This document shows positions 7,756-16,821 of a DNA stretch of 32,254 nucleotides, in pieces. Position numbers and translations under genes: made by a program. Below the pieces are notes generated by a model, which had not been told where the DNA came from, searched no databases, and saw only the letters and a program-made list of their open reading frames with translations. Origin of the DNA: Seongchinamella sediminis (GTDB lineage Bacteria; Pseudomonadota; Gammaproteobacteria; Pseudomonadales; Halieaceae); NCBI RefSeq assembly GCF_003457605.1, contig NZ_QRAN01000028.1, positions 1,736-33,989 on the forward strand, in the 5' to 3' direction. Numbering within the stretch: position 1 is the stretch's first letter; each line of letters begins with the position of its first letter.

Positions 7756-10572
7756 TTATACCAGGGCTGCAAGAAACTGGTCGGTGGCCGAACGGCGCCG
7801 GGCGGCCACCTCCTCGGGGGATTCAACCACGATTTTCTCGTCCGGCGTGATCTTGAATATCGGCTGCCCCTTGCTGATGATGACACCGTCGGTATCGACC
7901 AGCACCTCTTCGATGGTGCCGGAAAATGGCGCGTATACCTTGTTGAACATCTTCATGACCTCCACGATGTACAGCGGGTCGCCGGCCTCGAAATGGTCGC
8001 CCTGCTTGACATAAACCTCGTGCTGCGGGGTCTCCCGACCATAGAACATGCCACCGCTCTCCGCCAGAATTTCATCCGACTTGGCGACCGGCGGCGGTAC
8101 CAGCACCTTGGCCATGGCCTCCTGCAGGGAGTCGTCGAGCAGGCGCTCGGGAATATGGATTGTCAGGTCGCCTTTGACCGACAGGTCGTAAAAACCGGTG
8201 GCCTCTGCGATGCTGGGCAAGACCGCCAGCATATCCATGCCCGCCTGGAAGCCATAGTGGGCACCGCGAATCTCCTGCCACAGCGCCGCCTCGATACCCG
8301 GGGGCGCGGCGGGGTCGGCAAGCATGGTCTGCAGCTCGATCCAGTCGCCTGCCTGCAGGCGGTTATTGAGCTCGTTGTAGAAATCCAGCGCCTGCTGCAG
8401 AACCTCGTGATCGTGATCCCAGATCATGTTGGCCGCGGGTGCGCCCGGAATGTAATCCATCTTGAGGAAATGGTAGGTGTCGGCCAGCAGTTCCACCGGA
8501 TTCTCGTTCCAGTTCACCTTGCCGTCGATCATGGTGTAACTGTCGCGATTCACGCTCAGCCAGCCGGCCAGGATGTGAGGCTGGCTGAACAGGGTTTCCA
8601 GCGGCCGCAGCAACAGGGTCTGCTTCCGCTCCAGCGCCAGCTTCAGGGCTGCGGCCGCTTCGGTCTGCGCTTCGGCGGCCAGCGCGAGCTGGCAGGTCTG
8701 TTGCCAGGCATAGGCCAGGTCAAGGTCGTTGGATTTGTGCTTCAGCTCACCCACCGCCGTGAGGTAGGGCACGATGAACCGCGTGGTGGGCCTGGCGTTG
8801 ATATTCTGGCCGATAAACCAGTTGACCAAACCGTAATGGAACTCCAGGTTAGTGGCCAGGTCCTTGCCGCGCATGGTGGTCTGGCGAATCACCTCGGCCA
8901 TACGCTCATAGGTATCCAGCCGGGTATCGCCCACGGTCAGCAGCAGGGCGATGTTGGAGTCGTAGGCACCGGCCAGGGTGTACTTCATGAATACATCGGT
9001 ATCGGGGTTGTGCAGGCTGATGCCCTGGTCGTCGCGAATCTCGCCCTCCACCGCATCGGACCAGTACTCGATCACCCCACCGGCGCTGGGCTGCAGCGCC
9101 TGGTTGGTGGCGTTGAGGCGGGCCTCCACCGAGTCGTTATGCCGCAGGATACGCCGTGGCTTGGGCAGCTTTTTGCCGTGCGCAGCCAGCAACACCATCA
9201 TCTCCACCAGCGATTCCACCACGAAGGATTCTTCCGGGGCGTCCGGGTTGCTGAATTCCAGCGCATAGCAGAGCTCGGTAACCCGGTGTTCGACCTGGAT
9301 GCGGGTATTCATCTCCATGAAGAAGTGCTTGTCGCGATCGACAATACACTCAAAGGTCGACACCGAATCCAGGCCGACAGCCTCGCCGAAACGGGCGGCC
9401 TCGTCTTCCATCTCCTGCAGGGTCTTGAGGTCCTGCCTGAGCACCGCGGCCTCCTCCGCCTGGCCGGCCGCCTCGGCCTGCTCTATAGCCGCCTGCAGGG
9501 ACTCGACGGTGACCGACACTTCCAGCAGTTTCTGCTCGTGCATTTGCAGCGAACAGTCCCGGCCGCCCATGGACATGCTCCAGACGCCATTGCCGATCGC
9601 CTGTATTTCCTGGTGGCGGGTGGTCTCGATATTGAGCTCCACCAGCACGTTCTTGTTGTCGCCGACGCCGGTCGTCTTCACCTCGTTGAGGATCTCCCGC
9701 ACCATCTCCGGGGTCCGCTCAGCCTCACCGATACCGAGGATACGCTGGCCCTTGCCGCCACCGCCGGAAATCGCCTTGAGCCGCACCCGGTTCTGCGGGT
9801 ACTCCTCGGCCATCTTGCGCACCGCTTCGGTCAGGGTTTCACAGAGCTCGTCTACCGTGTACAGATCCACGCCCTTGTCGTAGGACGCCGCCAGCACCAG
9901 GTCCGCCTTGTCGGCGAGTTCAATGCTGTCATCGTCGAGTTTGGCCGCGTCCACGTCCAGGCCCTGCTCCGCCACCAGCGCCTTCAGCGCCGCCACGTCG
10001 GGATGCTTTTTCAGCAGGGTAAGAGCCGTGCCGTTGTCGATGCCGGGGGTGACCGAAACACCGGCCTTGAGCGCGGTTCGCTTGGCCTCGTCCTTCAGGC
10101 CGGCATCGTGCACGGTGCGTGAGCAGGGACCGATGAAATTCAGGCCGGCCTTCTCCATCGCCGCCACCATGGTCTCGTCCTCGGCCATAAAGCCGTAGCC
10201 GGCAAAGATCGAGTTGTAGCCGTTGTCCCTGGCGATACTGATGATCTGGGCAATCCGCTGGTCGCGCTCCTCTTTGTTGGCGCCGGTGTAATCGGGTACC
10301 CGGTGCACCCGGTCGGGCACTGTCAGCGTGCGCAGTTCGGGTGCCAGGGCGTCCTGGTAAACGATGGAATCCTTTTCCGACAACAGGATGCCGTATTCGC
10401 TAATGCCCATTTCCTCGAAGACATCCATCGCCTCGCGACGGATGGGGCCGCGACAGATAATCAGCGGCCGCATGTGGGTACAGTCGAACTGGTTCACCCA
10501 GGCAATGTGGCGTCGCCCCAGGCGCCGGTCGCGATGAATCAGGGGGTTTTTCAGGTAGTGTTCGTTGGACAC
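7756..10572 (-). CDS. Acyl-CoA (probably propionyl-CoA) carboxylase alpha subunit, atypical biotin carboxylase plus biotin carrier
   Basis: The subunit carboxylates its own biotin with ATP and bicarbonate for transfer by the adjacent carboxyltransferase. The 938-residue product begins at GTG 10572 (VSNEHYLKNP), which has GAGGA upstream; the open frame continues 46 codons further but overlaps the preceding gene. Biotin carboxylase motifs are the glycine loop SGGGGKGQ (269-276), RHQEIQ (319-324), RDCSLQMHEQKLLE (338-351) and FMEMNTRIQVEH (418-429). The C-terminal biotinyl domain has EVMKM with Lys874 as the biotinylation site, Val replacing the usual Ala. Two segments are longer than in common biotin carboxylases: about 180-265, and a helical stretch about 355-400. 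Gene context argues for propionyl-CoA, but the substrate is not proven. Confidence 0.93.
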   Translation of the reverse strand: MSNEHYLKNPLIHRDRRLGRRHIAWVNQFDCTHMRPLIICRGPIRREAMDVFEEMGISEYGILLSEKDSIVYQDALAPELRTLTVPDRVHRVPDYTGANKEERDQRIAQIISIARDNGYNSIFAGYGFMAEDETMVAAMEKAGLNFIGPCSRTVHDAGLKDEAKRTALKAGVSVTPGIDNGTALTLLKKHPDVAALKALVAEQGLDVDAAKLDDDSIELADKADLVLAASYDKGVDLYTVDELCETLTEAVRKMAEEYPQNRVRLKAISGGGGKGQRILGIGEAERTPEMVREILNEVKTTGVGDNKNVLVELNIETTRHQEIQAIGNGVWSMSMGGRDCSLQMHEQKLLEVSVTVESLQAAIEQAEAAGQAEEAAVLRQDLKTLQEMEDEAARFGEAVGLDSVSTFECIVDRDKHFFMEMNTRIQVEHRVTELCYALEFSNPDAPEESFVVESLVEMMVLLAAHGKKLPKPRRILRHNDSVEARLNATNQALQPSAGGVIEYWSDAVEGEIRDDQGISLHNPDTDVFMKYTLAGAYDSNIALLLTVGDTRLDTYERMAEVIRQTTMRGKDLATNLEFHYGLVNWFIGQNINARPTTRFIVPYLTAVGELKHKSNDLDLAYAWQQTCQLALAAEAQTEAAAALKLALERKQTLLLRPLETLFSQPHILAGWLSVNRDSYTMIDGKVNWNENPVELLADTYHFLKMDYIPGAPAANMIWDHDHEVLQQALDFYNELNNRLQAGDWIELQTMLADPAAPPGIEAALWQEIRGAHYGFQAGMDMLAVLPSIAEATGFYDLSVKGDLTIHIPERLLDDSLQEAMAKVLVPPPVAKSDEILAESGGMFYGRETPQHEVYVKQGDHFEAGDPLYIVEVMKMFNKVYAPFSGTIEEVLVDTDGVIISKGQPIFKITPDEKIVVESPEEVAARRRSATDQFLAALV

Positions 10573-10603
10573 GTGATAATCCTCAGTTCTGGTTGCCGGG
10601 GGC

Positions 10604-12337
10604 TTAGTGGAATTCGCGCTGAACCGATTGCAGCGGGCCTGGCTCGTAGTGGCGCAGGCAGAAGTCCATGTGCTCGGCCAGTACGTGGCGCAGGTCAGAT
10701 GGCATGACAATCTGGGAAATCGACCCCAGGCTCAGGGCCTCGTCAGGGTTCATCAGCTCCTGTTCATAGCGCTGGGCAAGCAGTTGCTCCTCGGCCTTGA
10801 CCCAGCCAGCCACCAGTTGCTCCGCCGCGGCGCGGGCGGCGCTTTCATCCAGGCCGGCGGCCTGCTGGGCCTGGGTTTCTTTCTCGATTTTCGACTTCAC
10901 CGCACCGCGAATCTTTTTCAGTTCGTCCTTGTAGACGTACTCGACGCCAGCGGGACCCATCACCGCCACCCGGGTGGTTGGCAGGGCCACGACGAAGTCA
11001 GCGCCGGTGGGGTAGTTGTTGTAGGAGGCGTAGGCGCCGCCGAAGGCGTTGCGCACCAGCACCAGGAAGCGCGGCGTGCGCAGGTCGACGATGGAGTCCA
11101 GCATCGCCCGGCCCGCCTGGACGATACCGCGGCCTTCCTGTTCCCGACCGGGTAGGAAACCGGTGGTGTCCTCGAGGAAAATGATGGGTATGTTGTACAG
11201 GTTGCAGAACCGGATGAAGCGTGCGTTCTTGTACGCGGCATCGATGTCGATCTGGCCGGATGCCACCGCGGAATTATTGGCGACGAAGCCAATCACGTTG
11301 CCGCCCATGCGGCCCAGGGCGGTAATGGTGTTGCGGGCCCGTTCGGCCTGGATCTCCAGGAAATCGCCGTGGTCGCACAGCTGCTGGATGAGAATAGTGA
11401 TATCCAGCGGGGTATTGAAACCGGTCGGCGAATTGAAGGCTTTCTTCAGCAGGATATCGATATCCCAGGTTTTGCGGTCCACCGGGTCCGATGAGGGTCG
11501 GAACGGCGCCAGCTCGCTGTTGCTTGCGGGCAGGTAATCGAGCAGCGCACGCACCTTGCGCAGGGCCGCCACCTCGTCGGGGACCACGAAATCGCTTACC
11601 CCGGTCTGGCTGTGCACACCCGGGCCACCCAGTTCATCCGGGGTGACGTCCTCGCCCAGTACCGATTTGACCACGCCGGGACCGGTGAGCCCGAAGAAGG
11701 TCTCGTTGGGCTGGATCAGGAAAGAACCCTGCCGCGGCAGGTAGGAGCCGCCGCCGGCGTTGAAACCAAACATACACATGATGCTGGGCACCACCCCGGA
11801 AATCTTGCGCAGTGCGGTGAAGGCATCCGCGTAACCATCGAGGCCGCCGACACCGGCGGGGATATAGGCGCCGGCGGAATCGTTCATGCCGACCACCGGA
11901 ATCTTGCGCTTGGCCGCCAGTTCGAACAGGCGCGCCAGCTTCTCACCGTTGGTGGCGTCCATGGAGCCGGCGCGCACTGTGAAATCGTGCCCGTAAATCG
12001 CCACGTCCCTGCCGTTGACCTTGATCAGGGCGGTGACCAGGGAGGCACCATCGAGGTTGGGCCCCCAGTTCTGGTACAGCACGGTGGGCTTGCCATCGGC
12101 GAGGCACTGGATACGCTCCCACACGGTCATCCGGTTTTTCTGGTGCTGGCGCTGGGTACTTTTCACCCCCGCGGCGGTGTAGGGTCGCTGCTGCAGTTCC
12201 CAGCCGTGTTTCAGAGCTTTCTCGTACAGGCCCGGTTCCGAGTCAATTTGTCCGGGAACCCGGAACTCCTGCTCGTCTTTTTCGGCAAACGGGTTTTCCA
12301 GTGAAGCGATCGGGCGTTGGCTGCTATCAGTTGTCAT
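10604..12337 (-). CDS. Acyl-CoA (probably propionyl-CoA) carboxylase beta subunit, carboxyltransferase
   Basis: This crotonase-fold carboxyltransferase moves CO2 from biotin to the acyl-CoA. The 577-residue protein has both halves of the fold. The N-terminal half carries [30 protein letters not shown] and [15 protein letters not shown]; the C-terminal half carries [28 protein letters not shown] and [12 protein letters not shown]. There is no zinc finger like AccD. Signature loops such as [10 protein letters not shown] differ from standard PccB, in line with the unusual alpha subunit. It is the first gene of the cluster, 31 bp before the alpha gene, with a weak ribosome site (GGA about 12 bases upstream) and a sigma70-like promoter about 120 bases upstream. 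Other acyl-CoA substrates cannot be excluded. Confidence 0.94.
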   Translation of the reverse strand: MTTDSSQRPIASLENPFAEKDEQEFRVPGQIDSEPGLYEKALKHGWELQQRPYTAAGVKSTQRQHQKNRMTVWERIQCLADGKPTVLYQNWGPNLDGASLVTALIKVNGRDVAIYGHDFTVRAGSMDATNGEKLARLFELAAKRKIPVVGMNDSAGAYIPAGVGGLDGYADAFTALRKISGVVPSIMCMFGFNAGGGSYLPRQGSFLIQPNETFFGLTGPGVVKSVLGEDVTPDELGGPGVHSQTGVSDFVVPDEVAALRKVRALLDYLPASNSELAPFRPSSDPVDRKTWDIDILLKKAFNSPTGFNTPLDITILIQQLCDHGDFLEIQAERARNTITALGRMGGNVIGFVANNSAVASGQIDIDAAYKNARFIRFCNLYNIPIIFLEDTTGFLPGREQEGRGIVQAGRAMLDSIVDLRTPRFLVLVRNAFGGAYASYNNYPTGADFVVALPTTRVAVMGPAGVEYVYKDELKKIRGAVKSKIEKETQAQQAAGLDESAARAAAEQLVAGWVKAEEQLLAQRYEQELMNPDEALSLGSISQIVMPSDLRHVLAEHMDFCLRHYEPGPLQSVQREFH

Positions 12338-12648
12338 AATCGTCGATCCAATATCGGCCCCGGGGGCCGGGGAGTGCTTGCGGAACCTCCGCTGAGGCTT
12401 ACTGACAAGACCGGGCTAGCAGGTTCGCGGTTACCCCTGACCTGTCAGAAATTCGGCGAATAACGATAAAACCGACCCTGTGCAATGTCAAACAAGCTGC
12501 CACGTAAATCCATGTTTTCACAGCAGTTAATTACCAGATCAACGCAAATCAGGACAATAGTTTACAATAGCGACCTGAATAACAGACGCCAGCGCCCAGC
12601 AGAGTCAAAGTGGTCGGCGTCAACATATAGCACTGGCCACCGAGGCGT
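12338..12648. other. Divergent intergenic region between acc/mut cluster and pabB
   Basis: This 311-bp gene-free region separates two divergent genes. It holds the acc promoter at 12463-12491 and a leader with two GC-rich hairpins: 12380-12392 (arms GCGGA/TCCGC) and 12358-12372 (arms CCCCGG/CCGGGG). The side near pabB is AT-richer (12,500-12,570) with TTTACAAT-type elements, but no convincing paired -35/-10. I see no open frame in it. Confidence 0.6.
12463..12491 (-). promoter_or_regulatory. Sigma70-type promoter of the propionyl-CoA cluster
   Basis: On the minus strand TTGACA (12486-12491) is followed after exactly 17 bases by TATCGT (12463-12468), a perfect -35 with a 4/6 -10. Transcription would start near 12,456 and leave a leader of about 120 nt before the carboxyltransferase ATG. 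Confidence 0.7.
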
Positions 12649-14004
12649 ATGAACAAGACCGTCACCCTGGAAGAAATACCCTACTGCCCGGACAGCTGCG
12701 AGTTGTTCGACGCCATCAGGGACCTGCCGGGAGCGGCCTTCCTCGATTCCAGCTTTCCCCACGCCAGCAGCGGGCGCTACGACATACTGTGCGCGCAGCC
12801 GCGGGCGACGCCCCCGCCGCCCGCTGCGCAGGCCGGTAACCGGGCCTGGCTGGACTATTTCAGCGAGCTGGCCCGCTTTCACCGCGAACACTACGGTGCG
12901 GTGCAACCGGCTTCCCATGACATTCCCTTCTGTGGCGGACTGCTGGGGATGGTCGGCTATGACTGTGGCAATGCGCTCAACCGGGTTGCTGACAGCCCAG
13001 CCCCGACGCGCCACTCCGGTGTGACCCTGGGCGCCTACAACTGGGCCGTGGTGCAGGACCATTTACTGCAACGCGCGGTACTGGTGGCCCAGGGAACGGT
13101 GGCCGCTGCACAGCGCGCCGACATTCACGCCCGCCTTCGCGCCCGCCGCAGTACCAAAGCAGAGTGCTTCAGCCTGGAGCAGCGTTTCAGTTCAAATTTC
13201 AGCCAGCAGCAGTATCAGCAGGCCTTCGAGACCATACAGGGCTATATCCAGGCCGGCGACTGCTACCAGGTCAACCTCGCCCAGCGCTTCAGCGCCCGCT
13301 ACAGCGGCAACCCCTGGCAGGCCTACCGCCAGCTGCGTACTGTCGCCGCAGCCCCCTTCTCCGCCTACCTGGCAACGGCGGATGACGACGCGGTAATGAG
13401 CCTGTCGCCGGAGCGCTTTCTCGCCCTGCACGGCCACCACGTGCAAACCTCGCCGATCAAGGGCACCCGACCGCGCTACCAGGACAGCGCCGCCGACCGG
13501 CTCGCCGCCGACGAACTGCGCCGCTCCGCCAAGGACCGCGCGGAAAACCTGATGATCGTCGACCTGCTGCGCAACGACCTGGGCCGCAGTTGCGTGCCCG
13601 GCTCCATTCATGTCGACGCGCTGTTCGAGGTGCAGAGCTTTCCCACCGTGCACCACCTGGTCAGCACCATTAGCGGCGAACTGGCGCCAGAGCGCAGCGC
13701 CTATGAGCTGCTGCGCGACAGCTTTCCCGGCGGCTCCATCACCGGCGCCCCCAAGCGCCGGGCCATGGAGATCATCGCCGAACTCGAGCCCCACCCCCGC
13801 GAAGTCTACTGCGGCAGCGTGCTGTACATCAGCGCCGATGGCCGCATGGACAGCAATATCGCCATCCGCACCCTGCTGTGCAGCGAGGGCCAAGTGCGCT
13901 GCTGGGGTGGCGGCGGCATCGTCGTCGATTCCCAGTGGCGACAGGAGTACCAGGAGACCTTTGACAAGGTCGGGAAGTTTTTGACTGCGCTTGAAGAAAT
14001 GTAG
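12649..14004 (+). CDS. pabB: Aminodeoxychorismate synthase component I (PabB)
   Basis: The enzyme converts chorismate plus ammonia to 4-amino-4-deoxychorismate for p-aminobenzoate and folate synthesis, working with the glutaminase PabA. The 451-residue protein has the anthranilate-synthase-I fold. PIKGTRPR contains Lys271, matching the active-site nucleophile lysine (Lys274 of E. coli PabB) that distinguishes PabB from TrpE. GGSITGAPKRRAMEII (361-376) is the conserved chorismate-binding segment. GAGG precedes the ATG. No glutaminase gene is adjacent. It converges on thrH with an 81-bp gap that shows no clear terminator. Confidence 0.95.
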   Translation: MNKTVTLEEIPYCPDSCELFDAIRDLPGAAFLDSSFPHASSGRYDILCAQPRATPPPPAAQAGNRAWLDYFSELARFHREHYGAVQPASHDIPFCGGLLGMVGYDCGNALNRVADSPAPTRHSGVTLGAYNWAVVQDHLLQRAVLVAQGTVAAAQRADIHARLRARRSTKAECFSLEQRFSSNFSQQQYQQAFETIQGYIQAGDCYQVNLAQRFSARYSGNPWQAYRQLRTVAAAPFSAYLATADDDAVMSLSPERFLALHGHHVQTSPIKGTRPRYQDSAADRLAADELRRSAKDRAENLMIVDLLRNDLGRSCVPGSIHVDALFEVQSFPTVHHLVSTISGELAPERSAYELLRDSFPGGSITGAPKRRAMEIIAELEPHPREVYCGSVLYISADGRMDSNIAIRTLLCSEGQVRCWGGGGIVVDSQWRQEYQETFDKVGKFLTALEEM

Positions 14005-14085
14005 TCGGCCAAAACTTACCAGAGATTATTGGGTATAGCATGCCCAGTGCCGAGCCGTTTGGTACGAAAGACACTCGTTGAAAAA

Positions 14086-14703
14086 CTATAATTTCAAATC
14101 ACGAATAGAGGCATCCACAAACGCCTGTTTCAGTTCCGCGTGGTCAGTCACCGACCTGAACTGCGGAAACTCATCGATCACATTCTGCGGTGCGTGGATC
14201 AGGATGCCGACATCGGCCTCACCGAGCATGGTGGTGTCGTTGTAGGAATCGCCGGCGGCAATCACCCGGTAGTTGAGGCTGTGGAAAGCCTTGACCGAGG
14301 CGCGCTTGGGATCTTCCTGGCGCAGCTTGTAGTCCACTACCCTGCCCGCCTCATCCGTGACCAGGCGATGGCAGAACAGGGTCGGCCAGCCGAGCTGGCG
14401 CATCAGCGGCGCGGAGAACTCGTAGAAGGTATCGGAGAGAATAATGACCTGGAAGCGCTCGCGCAGCCAGTTGACGAAATCAGTCGCCCCGGGCAGCGGC
14501 TCCAGGGTGGCGATCACCTCCTGGATATCGTCGATCTTGAGGCCGTGCCGGTCGAGTATGGCCAGGCGCTGTTTCATCAGCACGTTGTAGTCGGGAATGT
14601 CGCGGGTGGTGGCCCGGAGCTCCTCTATGCCGGTCTTTTCGGCAAACGCAATCCAGATTTCAGGCACCAGAACACCTTCAAGGTCGAGACAGGCCAACTC
14701 CAC
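14086..14703 (-). CDS. thrH: Bifunctional phosphoserine phosphatase/homoserine phosphotransferase ThrH
   Basis: This HAD-superfamily enzyme dephosphorylates phosphoserine and can transfer the phosphate to homoserine, bridging serine and threonine synthesis. The 205-residue sequence is very close in pattern to Pseudomonas ThrH: CLDLEGVLVPEIWIAFAEKT opens it, with nucleophile Asp7 and Glu9. Ser90 in ILSDTFYEFS, Lys133 in DPKR, and Asp152/Asp156 in GDSYNDTTML complete the HAD motifs. Translation starts at GTG 14703, with TAGGAG six bases upstream. It follows cysB by 79 bp on the same strand and may be cotranscribed. Confidence 0.96.
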   Translation of the reverse strand: MELACLDLEGVLVPEIWIAFAEKTGIEELRATTRDIPDYNVLMKQRLAILDRHGLKIDDIQEVIATLEPLPGATDFVNWLRERFQVIILSDTFYEFSAPLMRQLGWPTLFCHRLVTDEAGRVVDYKLRQEDPKRASVKAFHSLNYRVIAAGDSYNDTTMLGEADVGILIHAPQNVIDEFPQFRSVTDHAELKQAFVDASIRDLKL

Positions 14704-14782
14704 GGGCTACTCCTAGGGGGATAATCGAGCGCAACAATCTACGGCTTTGCGCCGGGAGGCACAAGACCGGGCGGGCAATTAT

Positions 14783-15831
<1,049 letters not shown>

Positions 15832-15865
15832 ATTAAAAAGGAATAACCCGGGCCCGCGGGGGTAC

Positions 15866-16765
15866 TCAGGAATTGGCCACGCCGTGGGGAACATGGCCGG
15901 TGGCAATGTGGGGGCTGGCGGATTCGCAATGGGTCTGCTGGTCGTCGAAAAACACGTCGGCCTGGTAGGCGCGCAGGAATTCGGTCTTGTTGAGGCCGCC
16001 GAGGAAAATCGACTCATCGATGCGGATATTCCAGGCCCGCAGGGTGCGGATCACCCGCTCGTGGGCGGGGGCCGAACGGGCAGTCACCAGGGCGGTGCGG
16101 ATAGGTGCTTCGGTGGCGGGAAAGGCCTGCTGCAGGCGGTGCAGGGCCGCCAGGAAGGGCTGGAAGGGGCCGCCCGCCAGCGGCTGCCGGGCGGCAGCTT
16201 TCTCGCTGGCGGTGAAGGCCGCAAGCCCCTCGGTCTTGTAGACCCGCTCCGCCTCATCGGAGAACACCACCGCATCGCCGTCGAAGGCGAAGCGCAGCTG
16301 CTCGTTGCCGGTTTCCTGGCGGGCGCCGGACACCAGGGTGGCTGCGGCCACGCCGCATTCCAGCGCATTGCGCACGTCATCGGCCTCGCTGGACAGGAAC
16401 AGCTGGCAGCCGAAGGCATGGATGTAACGCCAGGGGCTCTCGCCGCCGCAAAAGGCCGCGCGACTGATGTTCAGGTCATAGTGCTCGATAGAGTTGAACA
16501 CCCGCAGCCCGGTATCGGCGCTGTTACGCGACAGCAGCACCACCTCCACCTGCTGTTCACCGCCGAGCAATTGATTGAGGCGCAACAGCTTGTGCACCAG
16601 GGGAAAGGCCTCGCCCGGCTCCAGTGGCTGGTCCTCGTGGGCCACCTGGTAATCCGAATAGGCCTGCAGCCCCTCACTCTCGAACACCTGGTGACTGTCG
16701 TCCAGGTTGAACAGGGCGCGGGAGGAAATGGCGATAACCAGCTTGTCGTCGAGCTTCTCGGGCAT
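15866..16765 (-). CDS. 5'-nucleotidase, cytosolic cN-I-like family
   Basis: The enzyme is predicted to hydrolyse nucleoside 5'-monophosphates (AMP or IMP in characterised relatives). The 299-residue product matches the 5_nucleotid (PF06189-type) family. VVLLSRNSADTGLRVFNSIE and CGGESPWRYIHAFGCQLFLS are conserved family blocks, FDGDAVVFSDE (161-171) supplies the HAD-like D-x-D-like acidic pair, and LVTARSAPAHERV plus LGGLNKTEFL follow. It is followed downstream by cysB (108-bp gap) and preceded by the CoA-transferase gene (56-bp gap). There is no clear ribosome site before the ATG. The natural substrate cannot be read from the sequence. Confidence 0.88.
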   Translation of the reverse strand: MPEKLDDKLVIAISSRALFNLDDSHQVFESEGLQAYSDYQVAHEDQPLEPGEAFPLVHKLLRLNQLLGGEQQVEVVLLSRNSADTGLRVFNSIEHYDLNISRAAFCGGESPWRYIHAFGCQLFLSSEADDVRNALECGVAAATLVSGARQETGNEQLRFAFDGDAVVFSDEAERVYKTEGLAAFTASEKAAARQPLAGGPFQPFLAALHRLQQAFPATEAPIRTALVTARSAPAHERVIRTLRAWNIRIDESIFLGGLNKTEFLRAYQADVFFDDQQTHCESASPHIATGHVPHGVANS

Positions 16766-16821
16766 GGGCTGAGCATACCCAGTTGCGGCCAGCGATGGAA
16801 GCGCGTCAGAGCCGGTTCACC

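Noticed and set aside
6325-10122. A 1265-codon plus-strand open frame opposite the mutase, epimerase and carboxylase genes
   Set aside because: It spans three well-identified genes and their gaps on the opposite strand, and its product is rich in His, Gly, Arg and Val with no recognisable domain. High GC at third codon positions removes stop codons from this antisense frame.
10573-10710. N-terminal extension of the biotin carboxylase open frame
   Set aside because: It lies largely inside the carboxyltransferase gene in another frame and has no family-like sequence, while GTG 10572 has a GAGGA site and begins the plausible protein.
12562-13893. Minus-strand open frames opposite pabB
   Set aside because: They are antisense to a gene with clear catalytic motifs and show only compositional openness.
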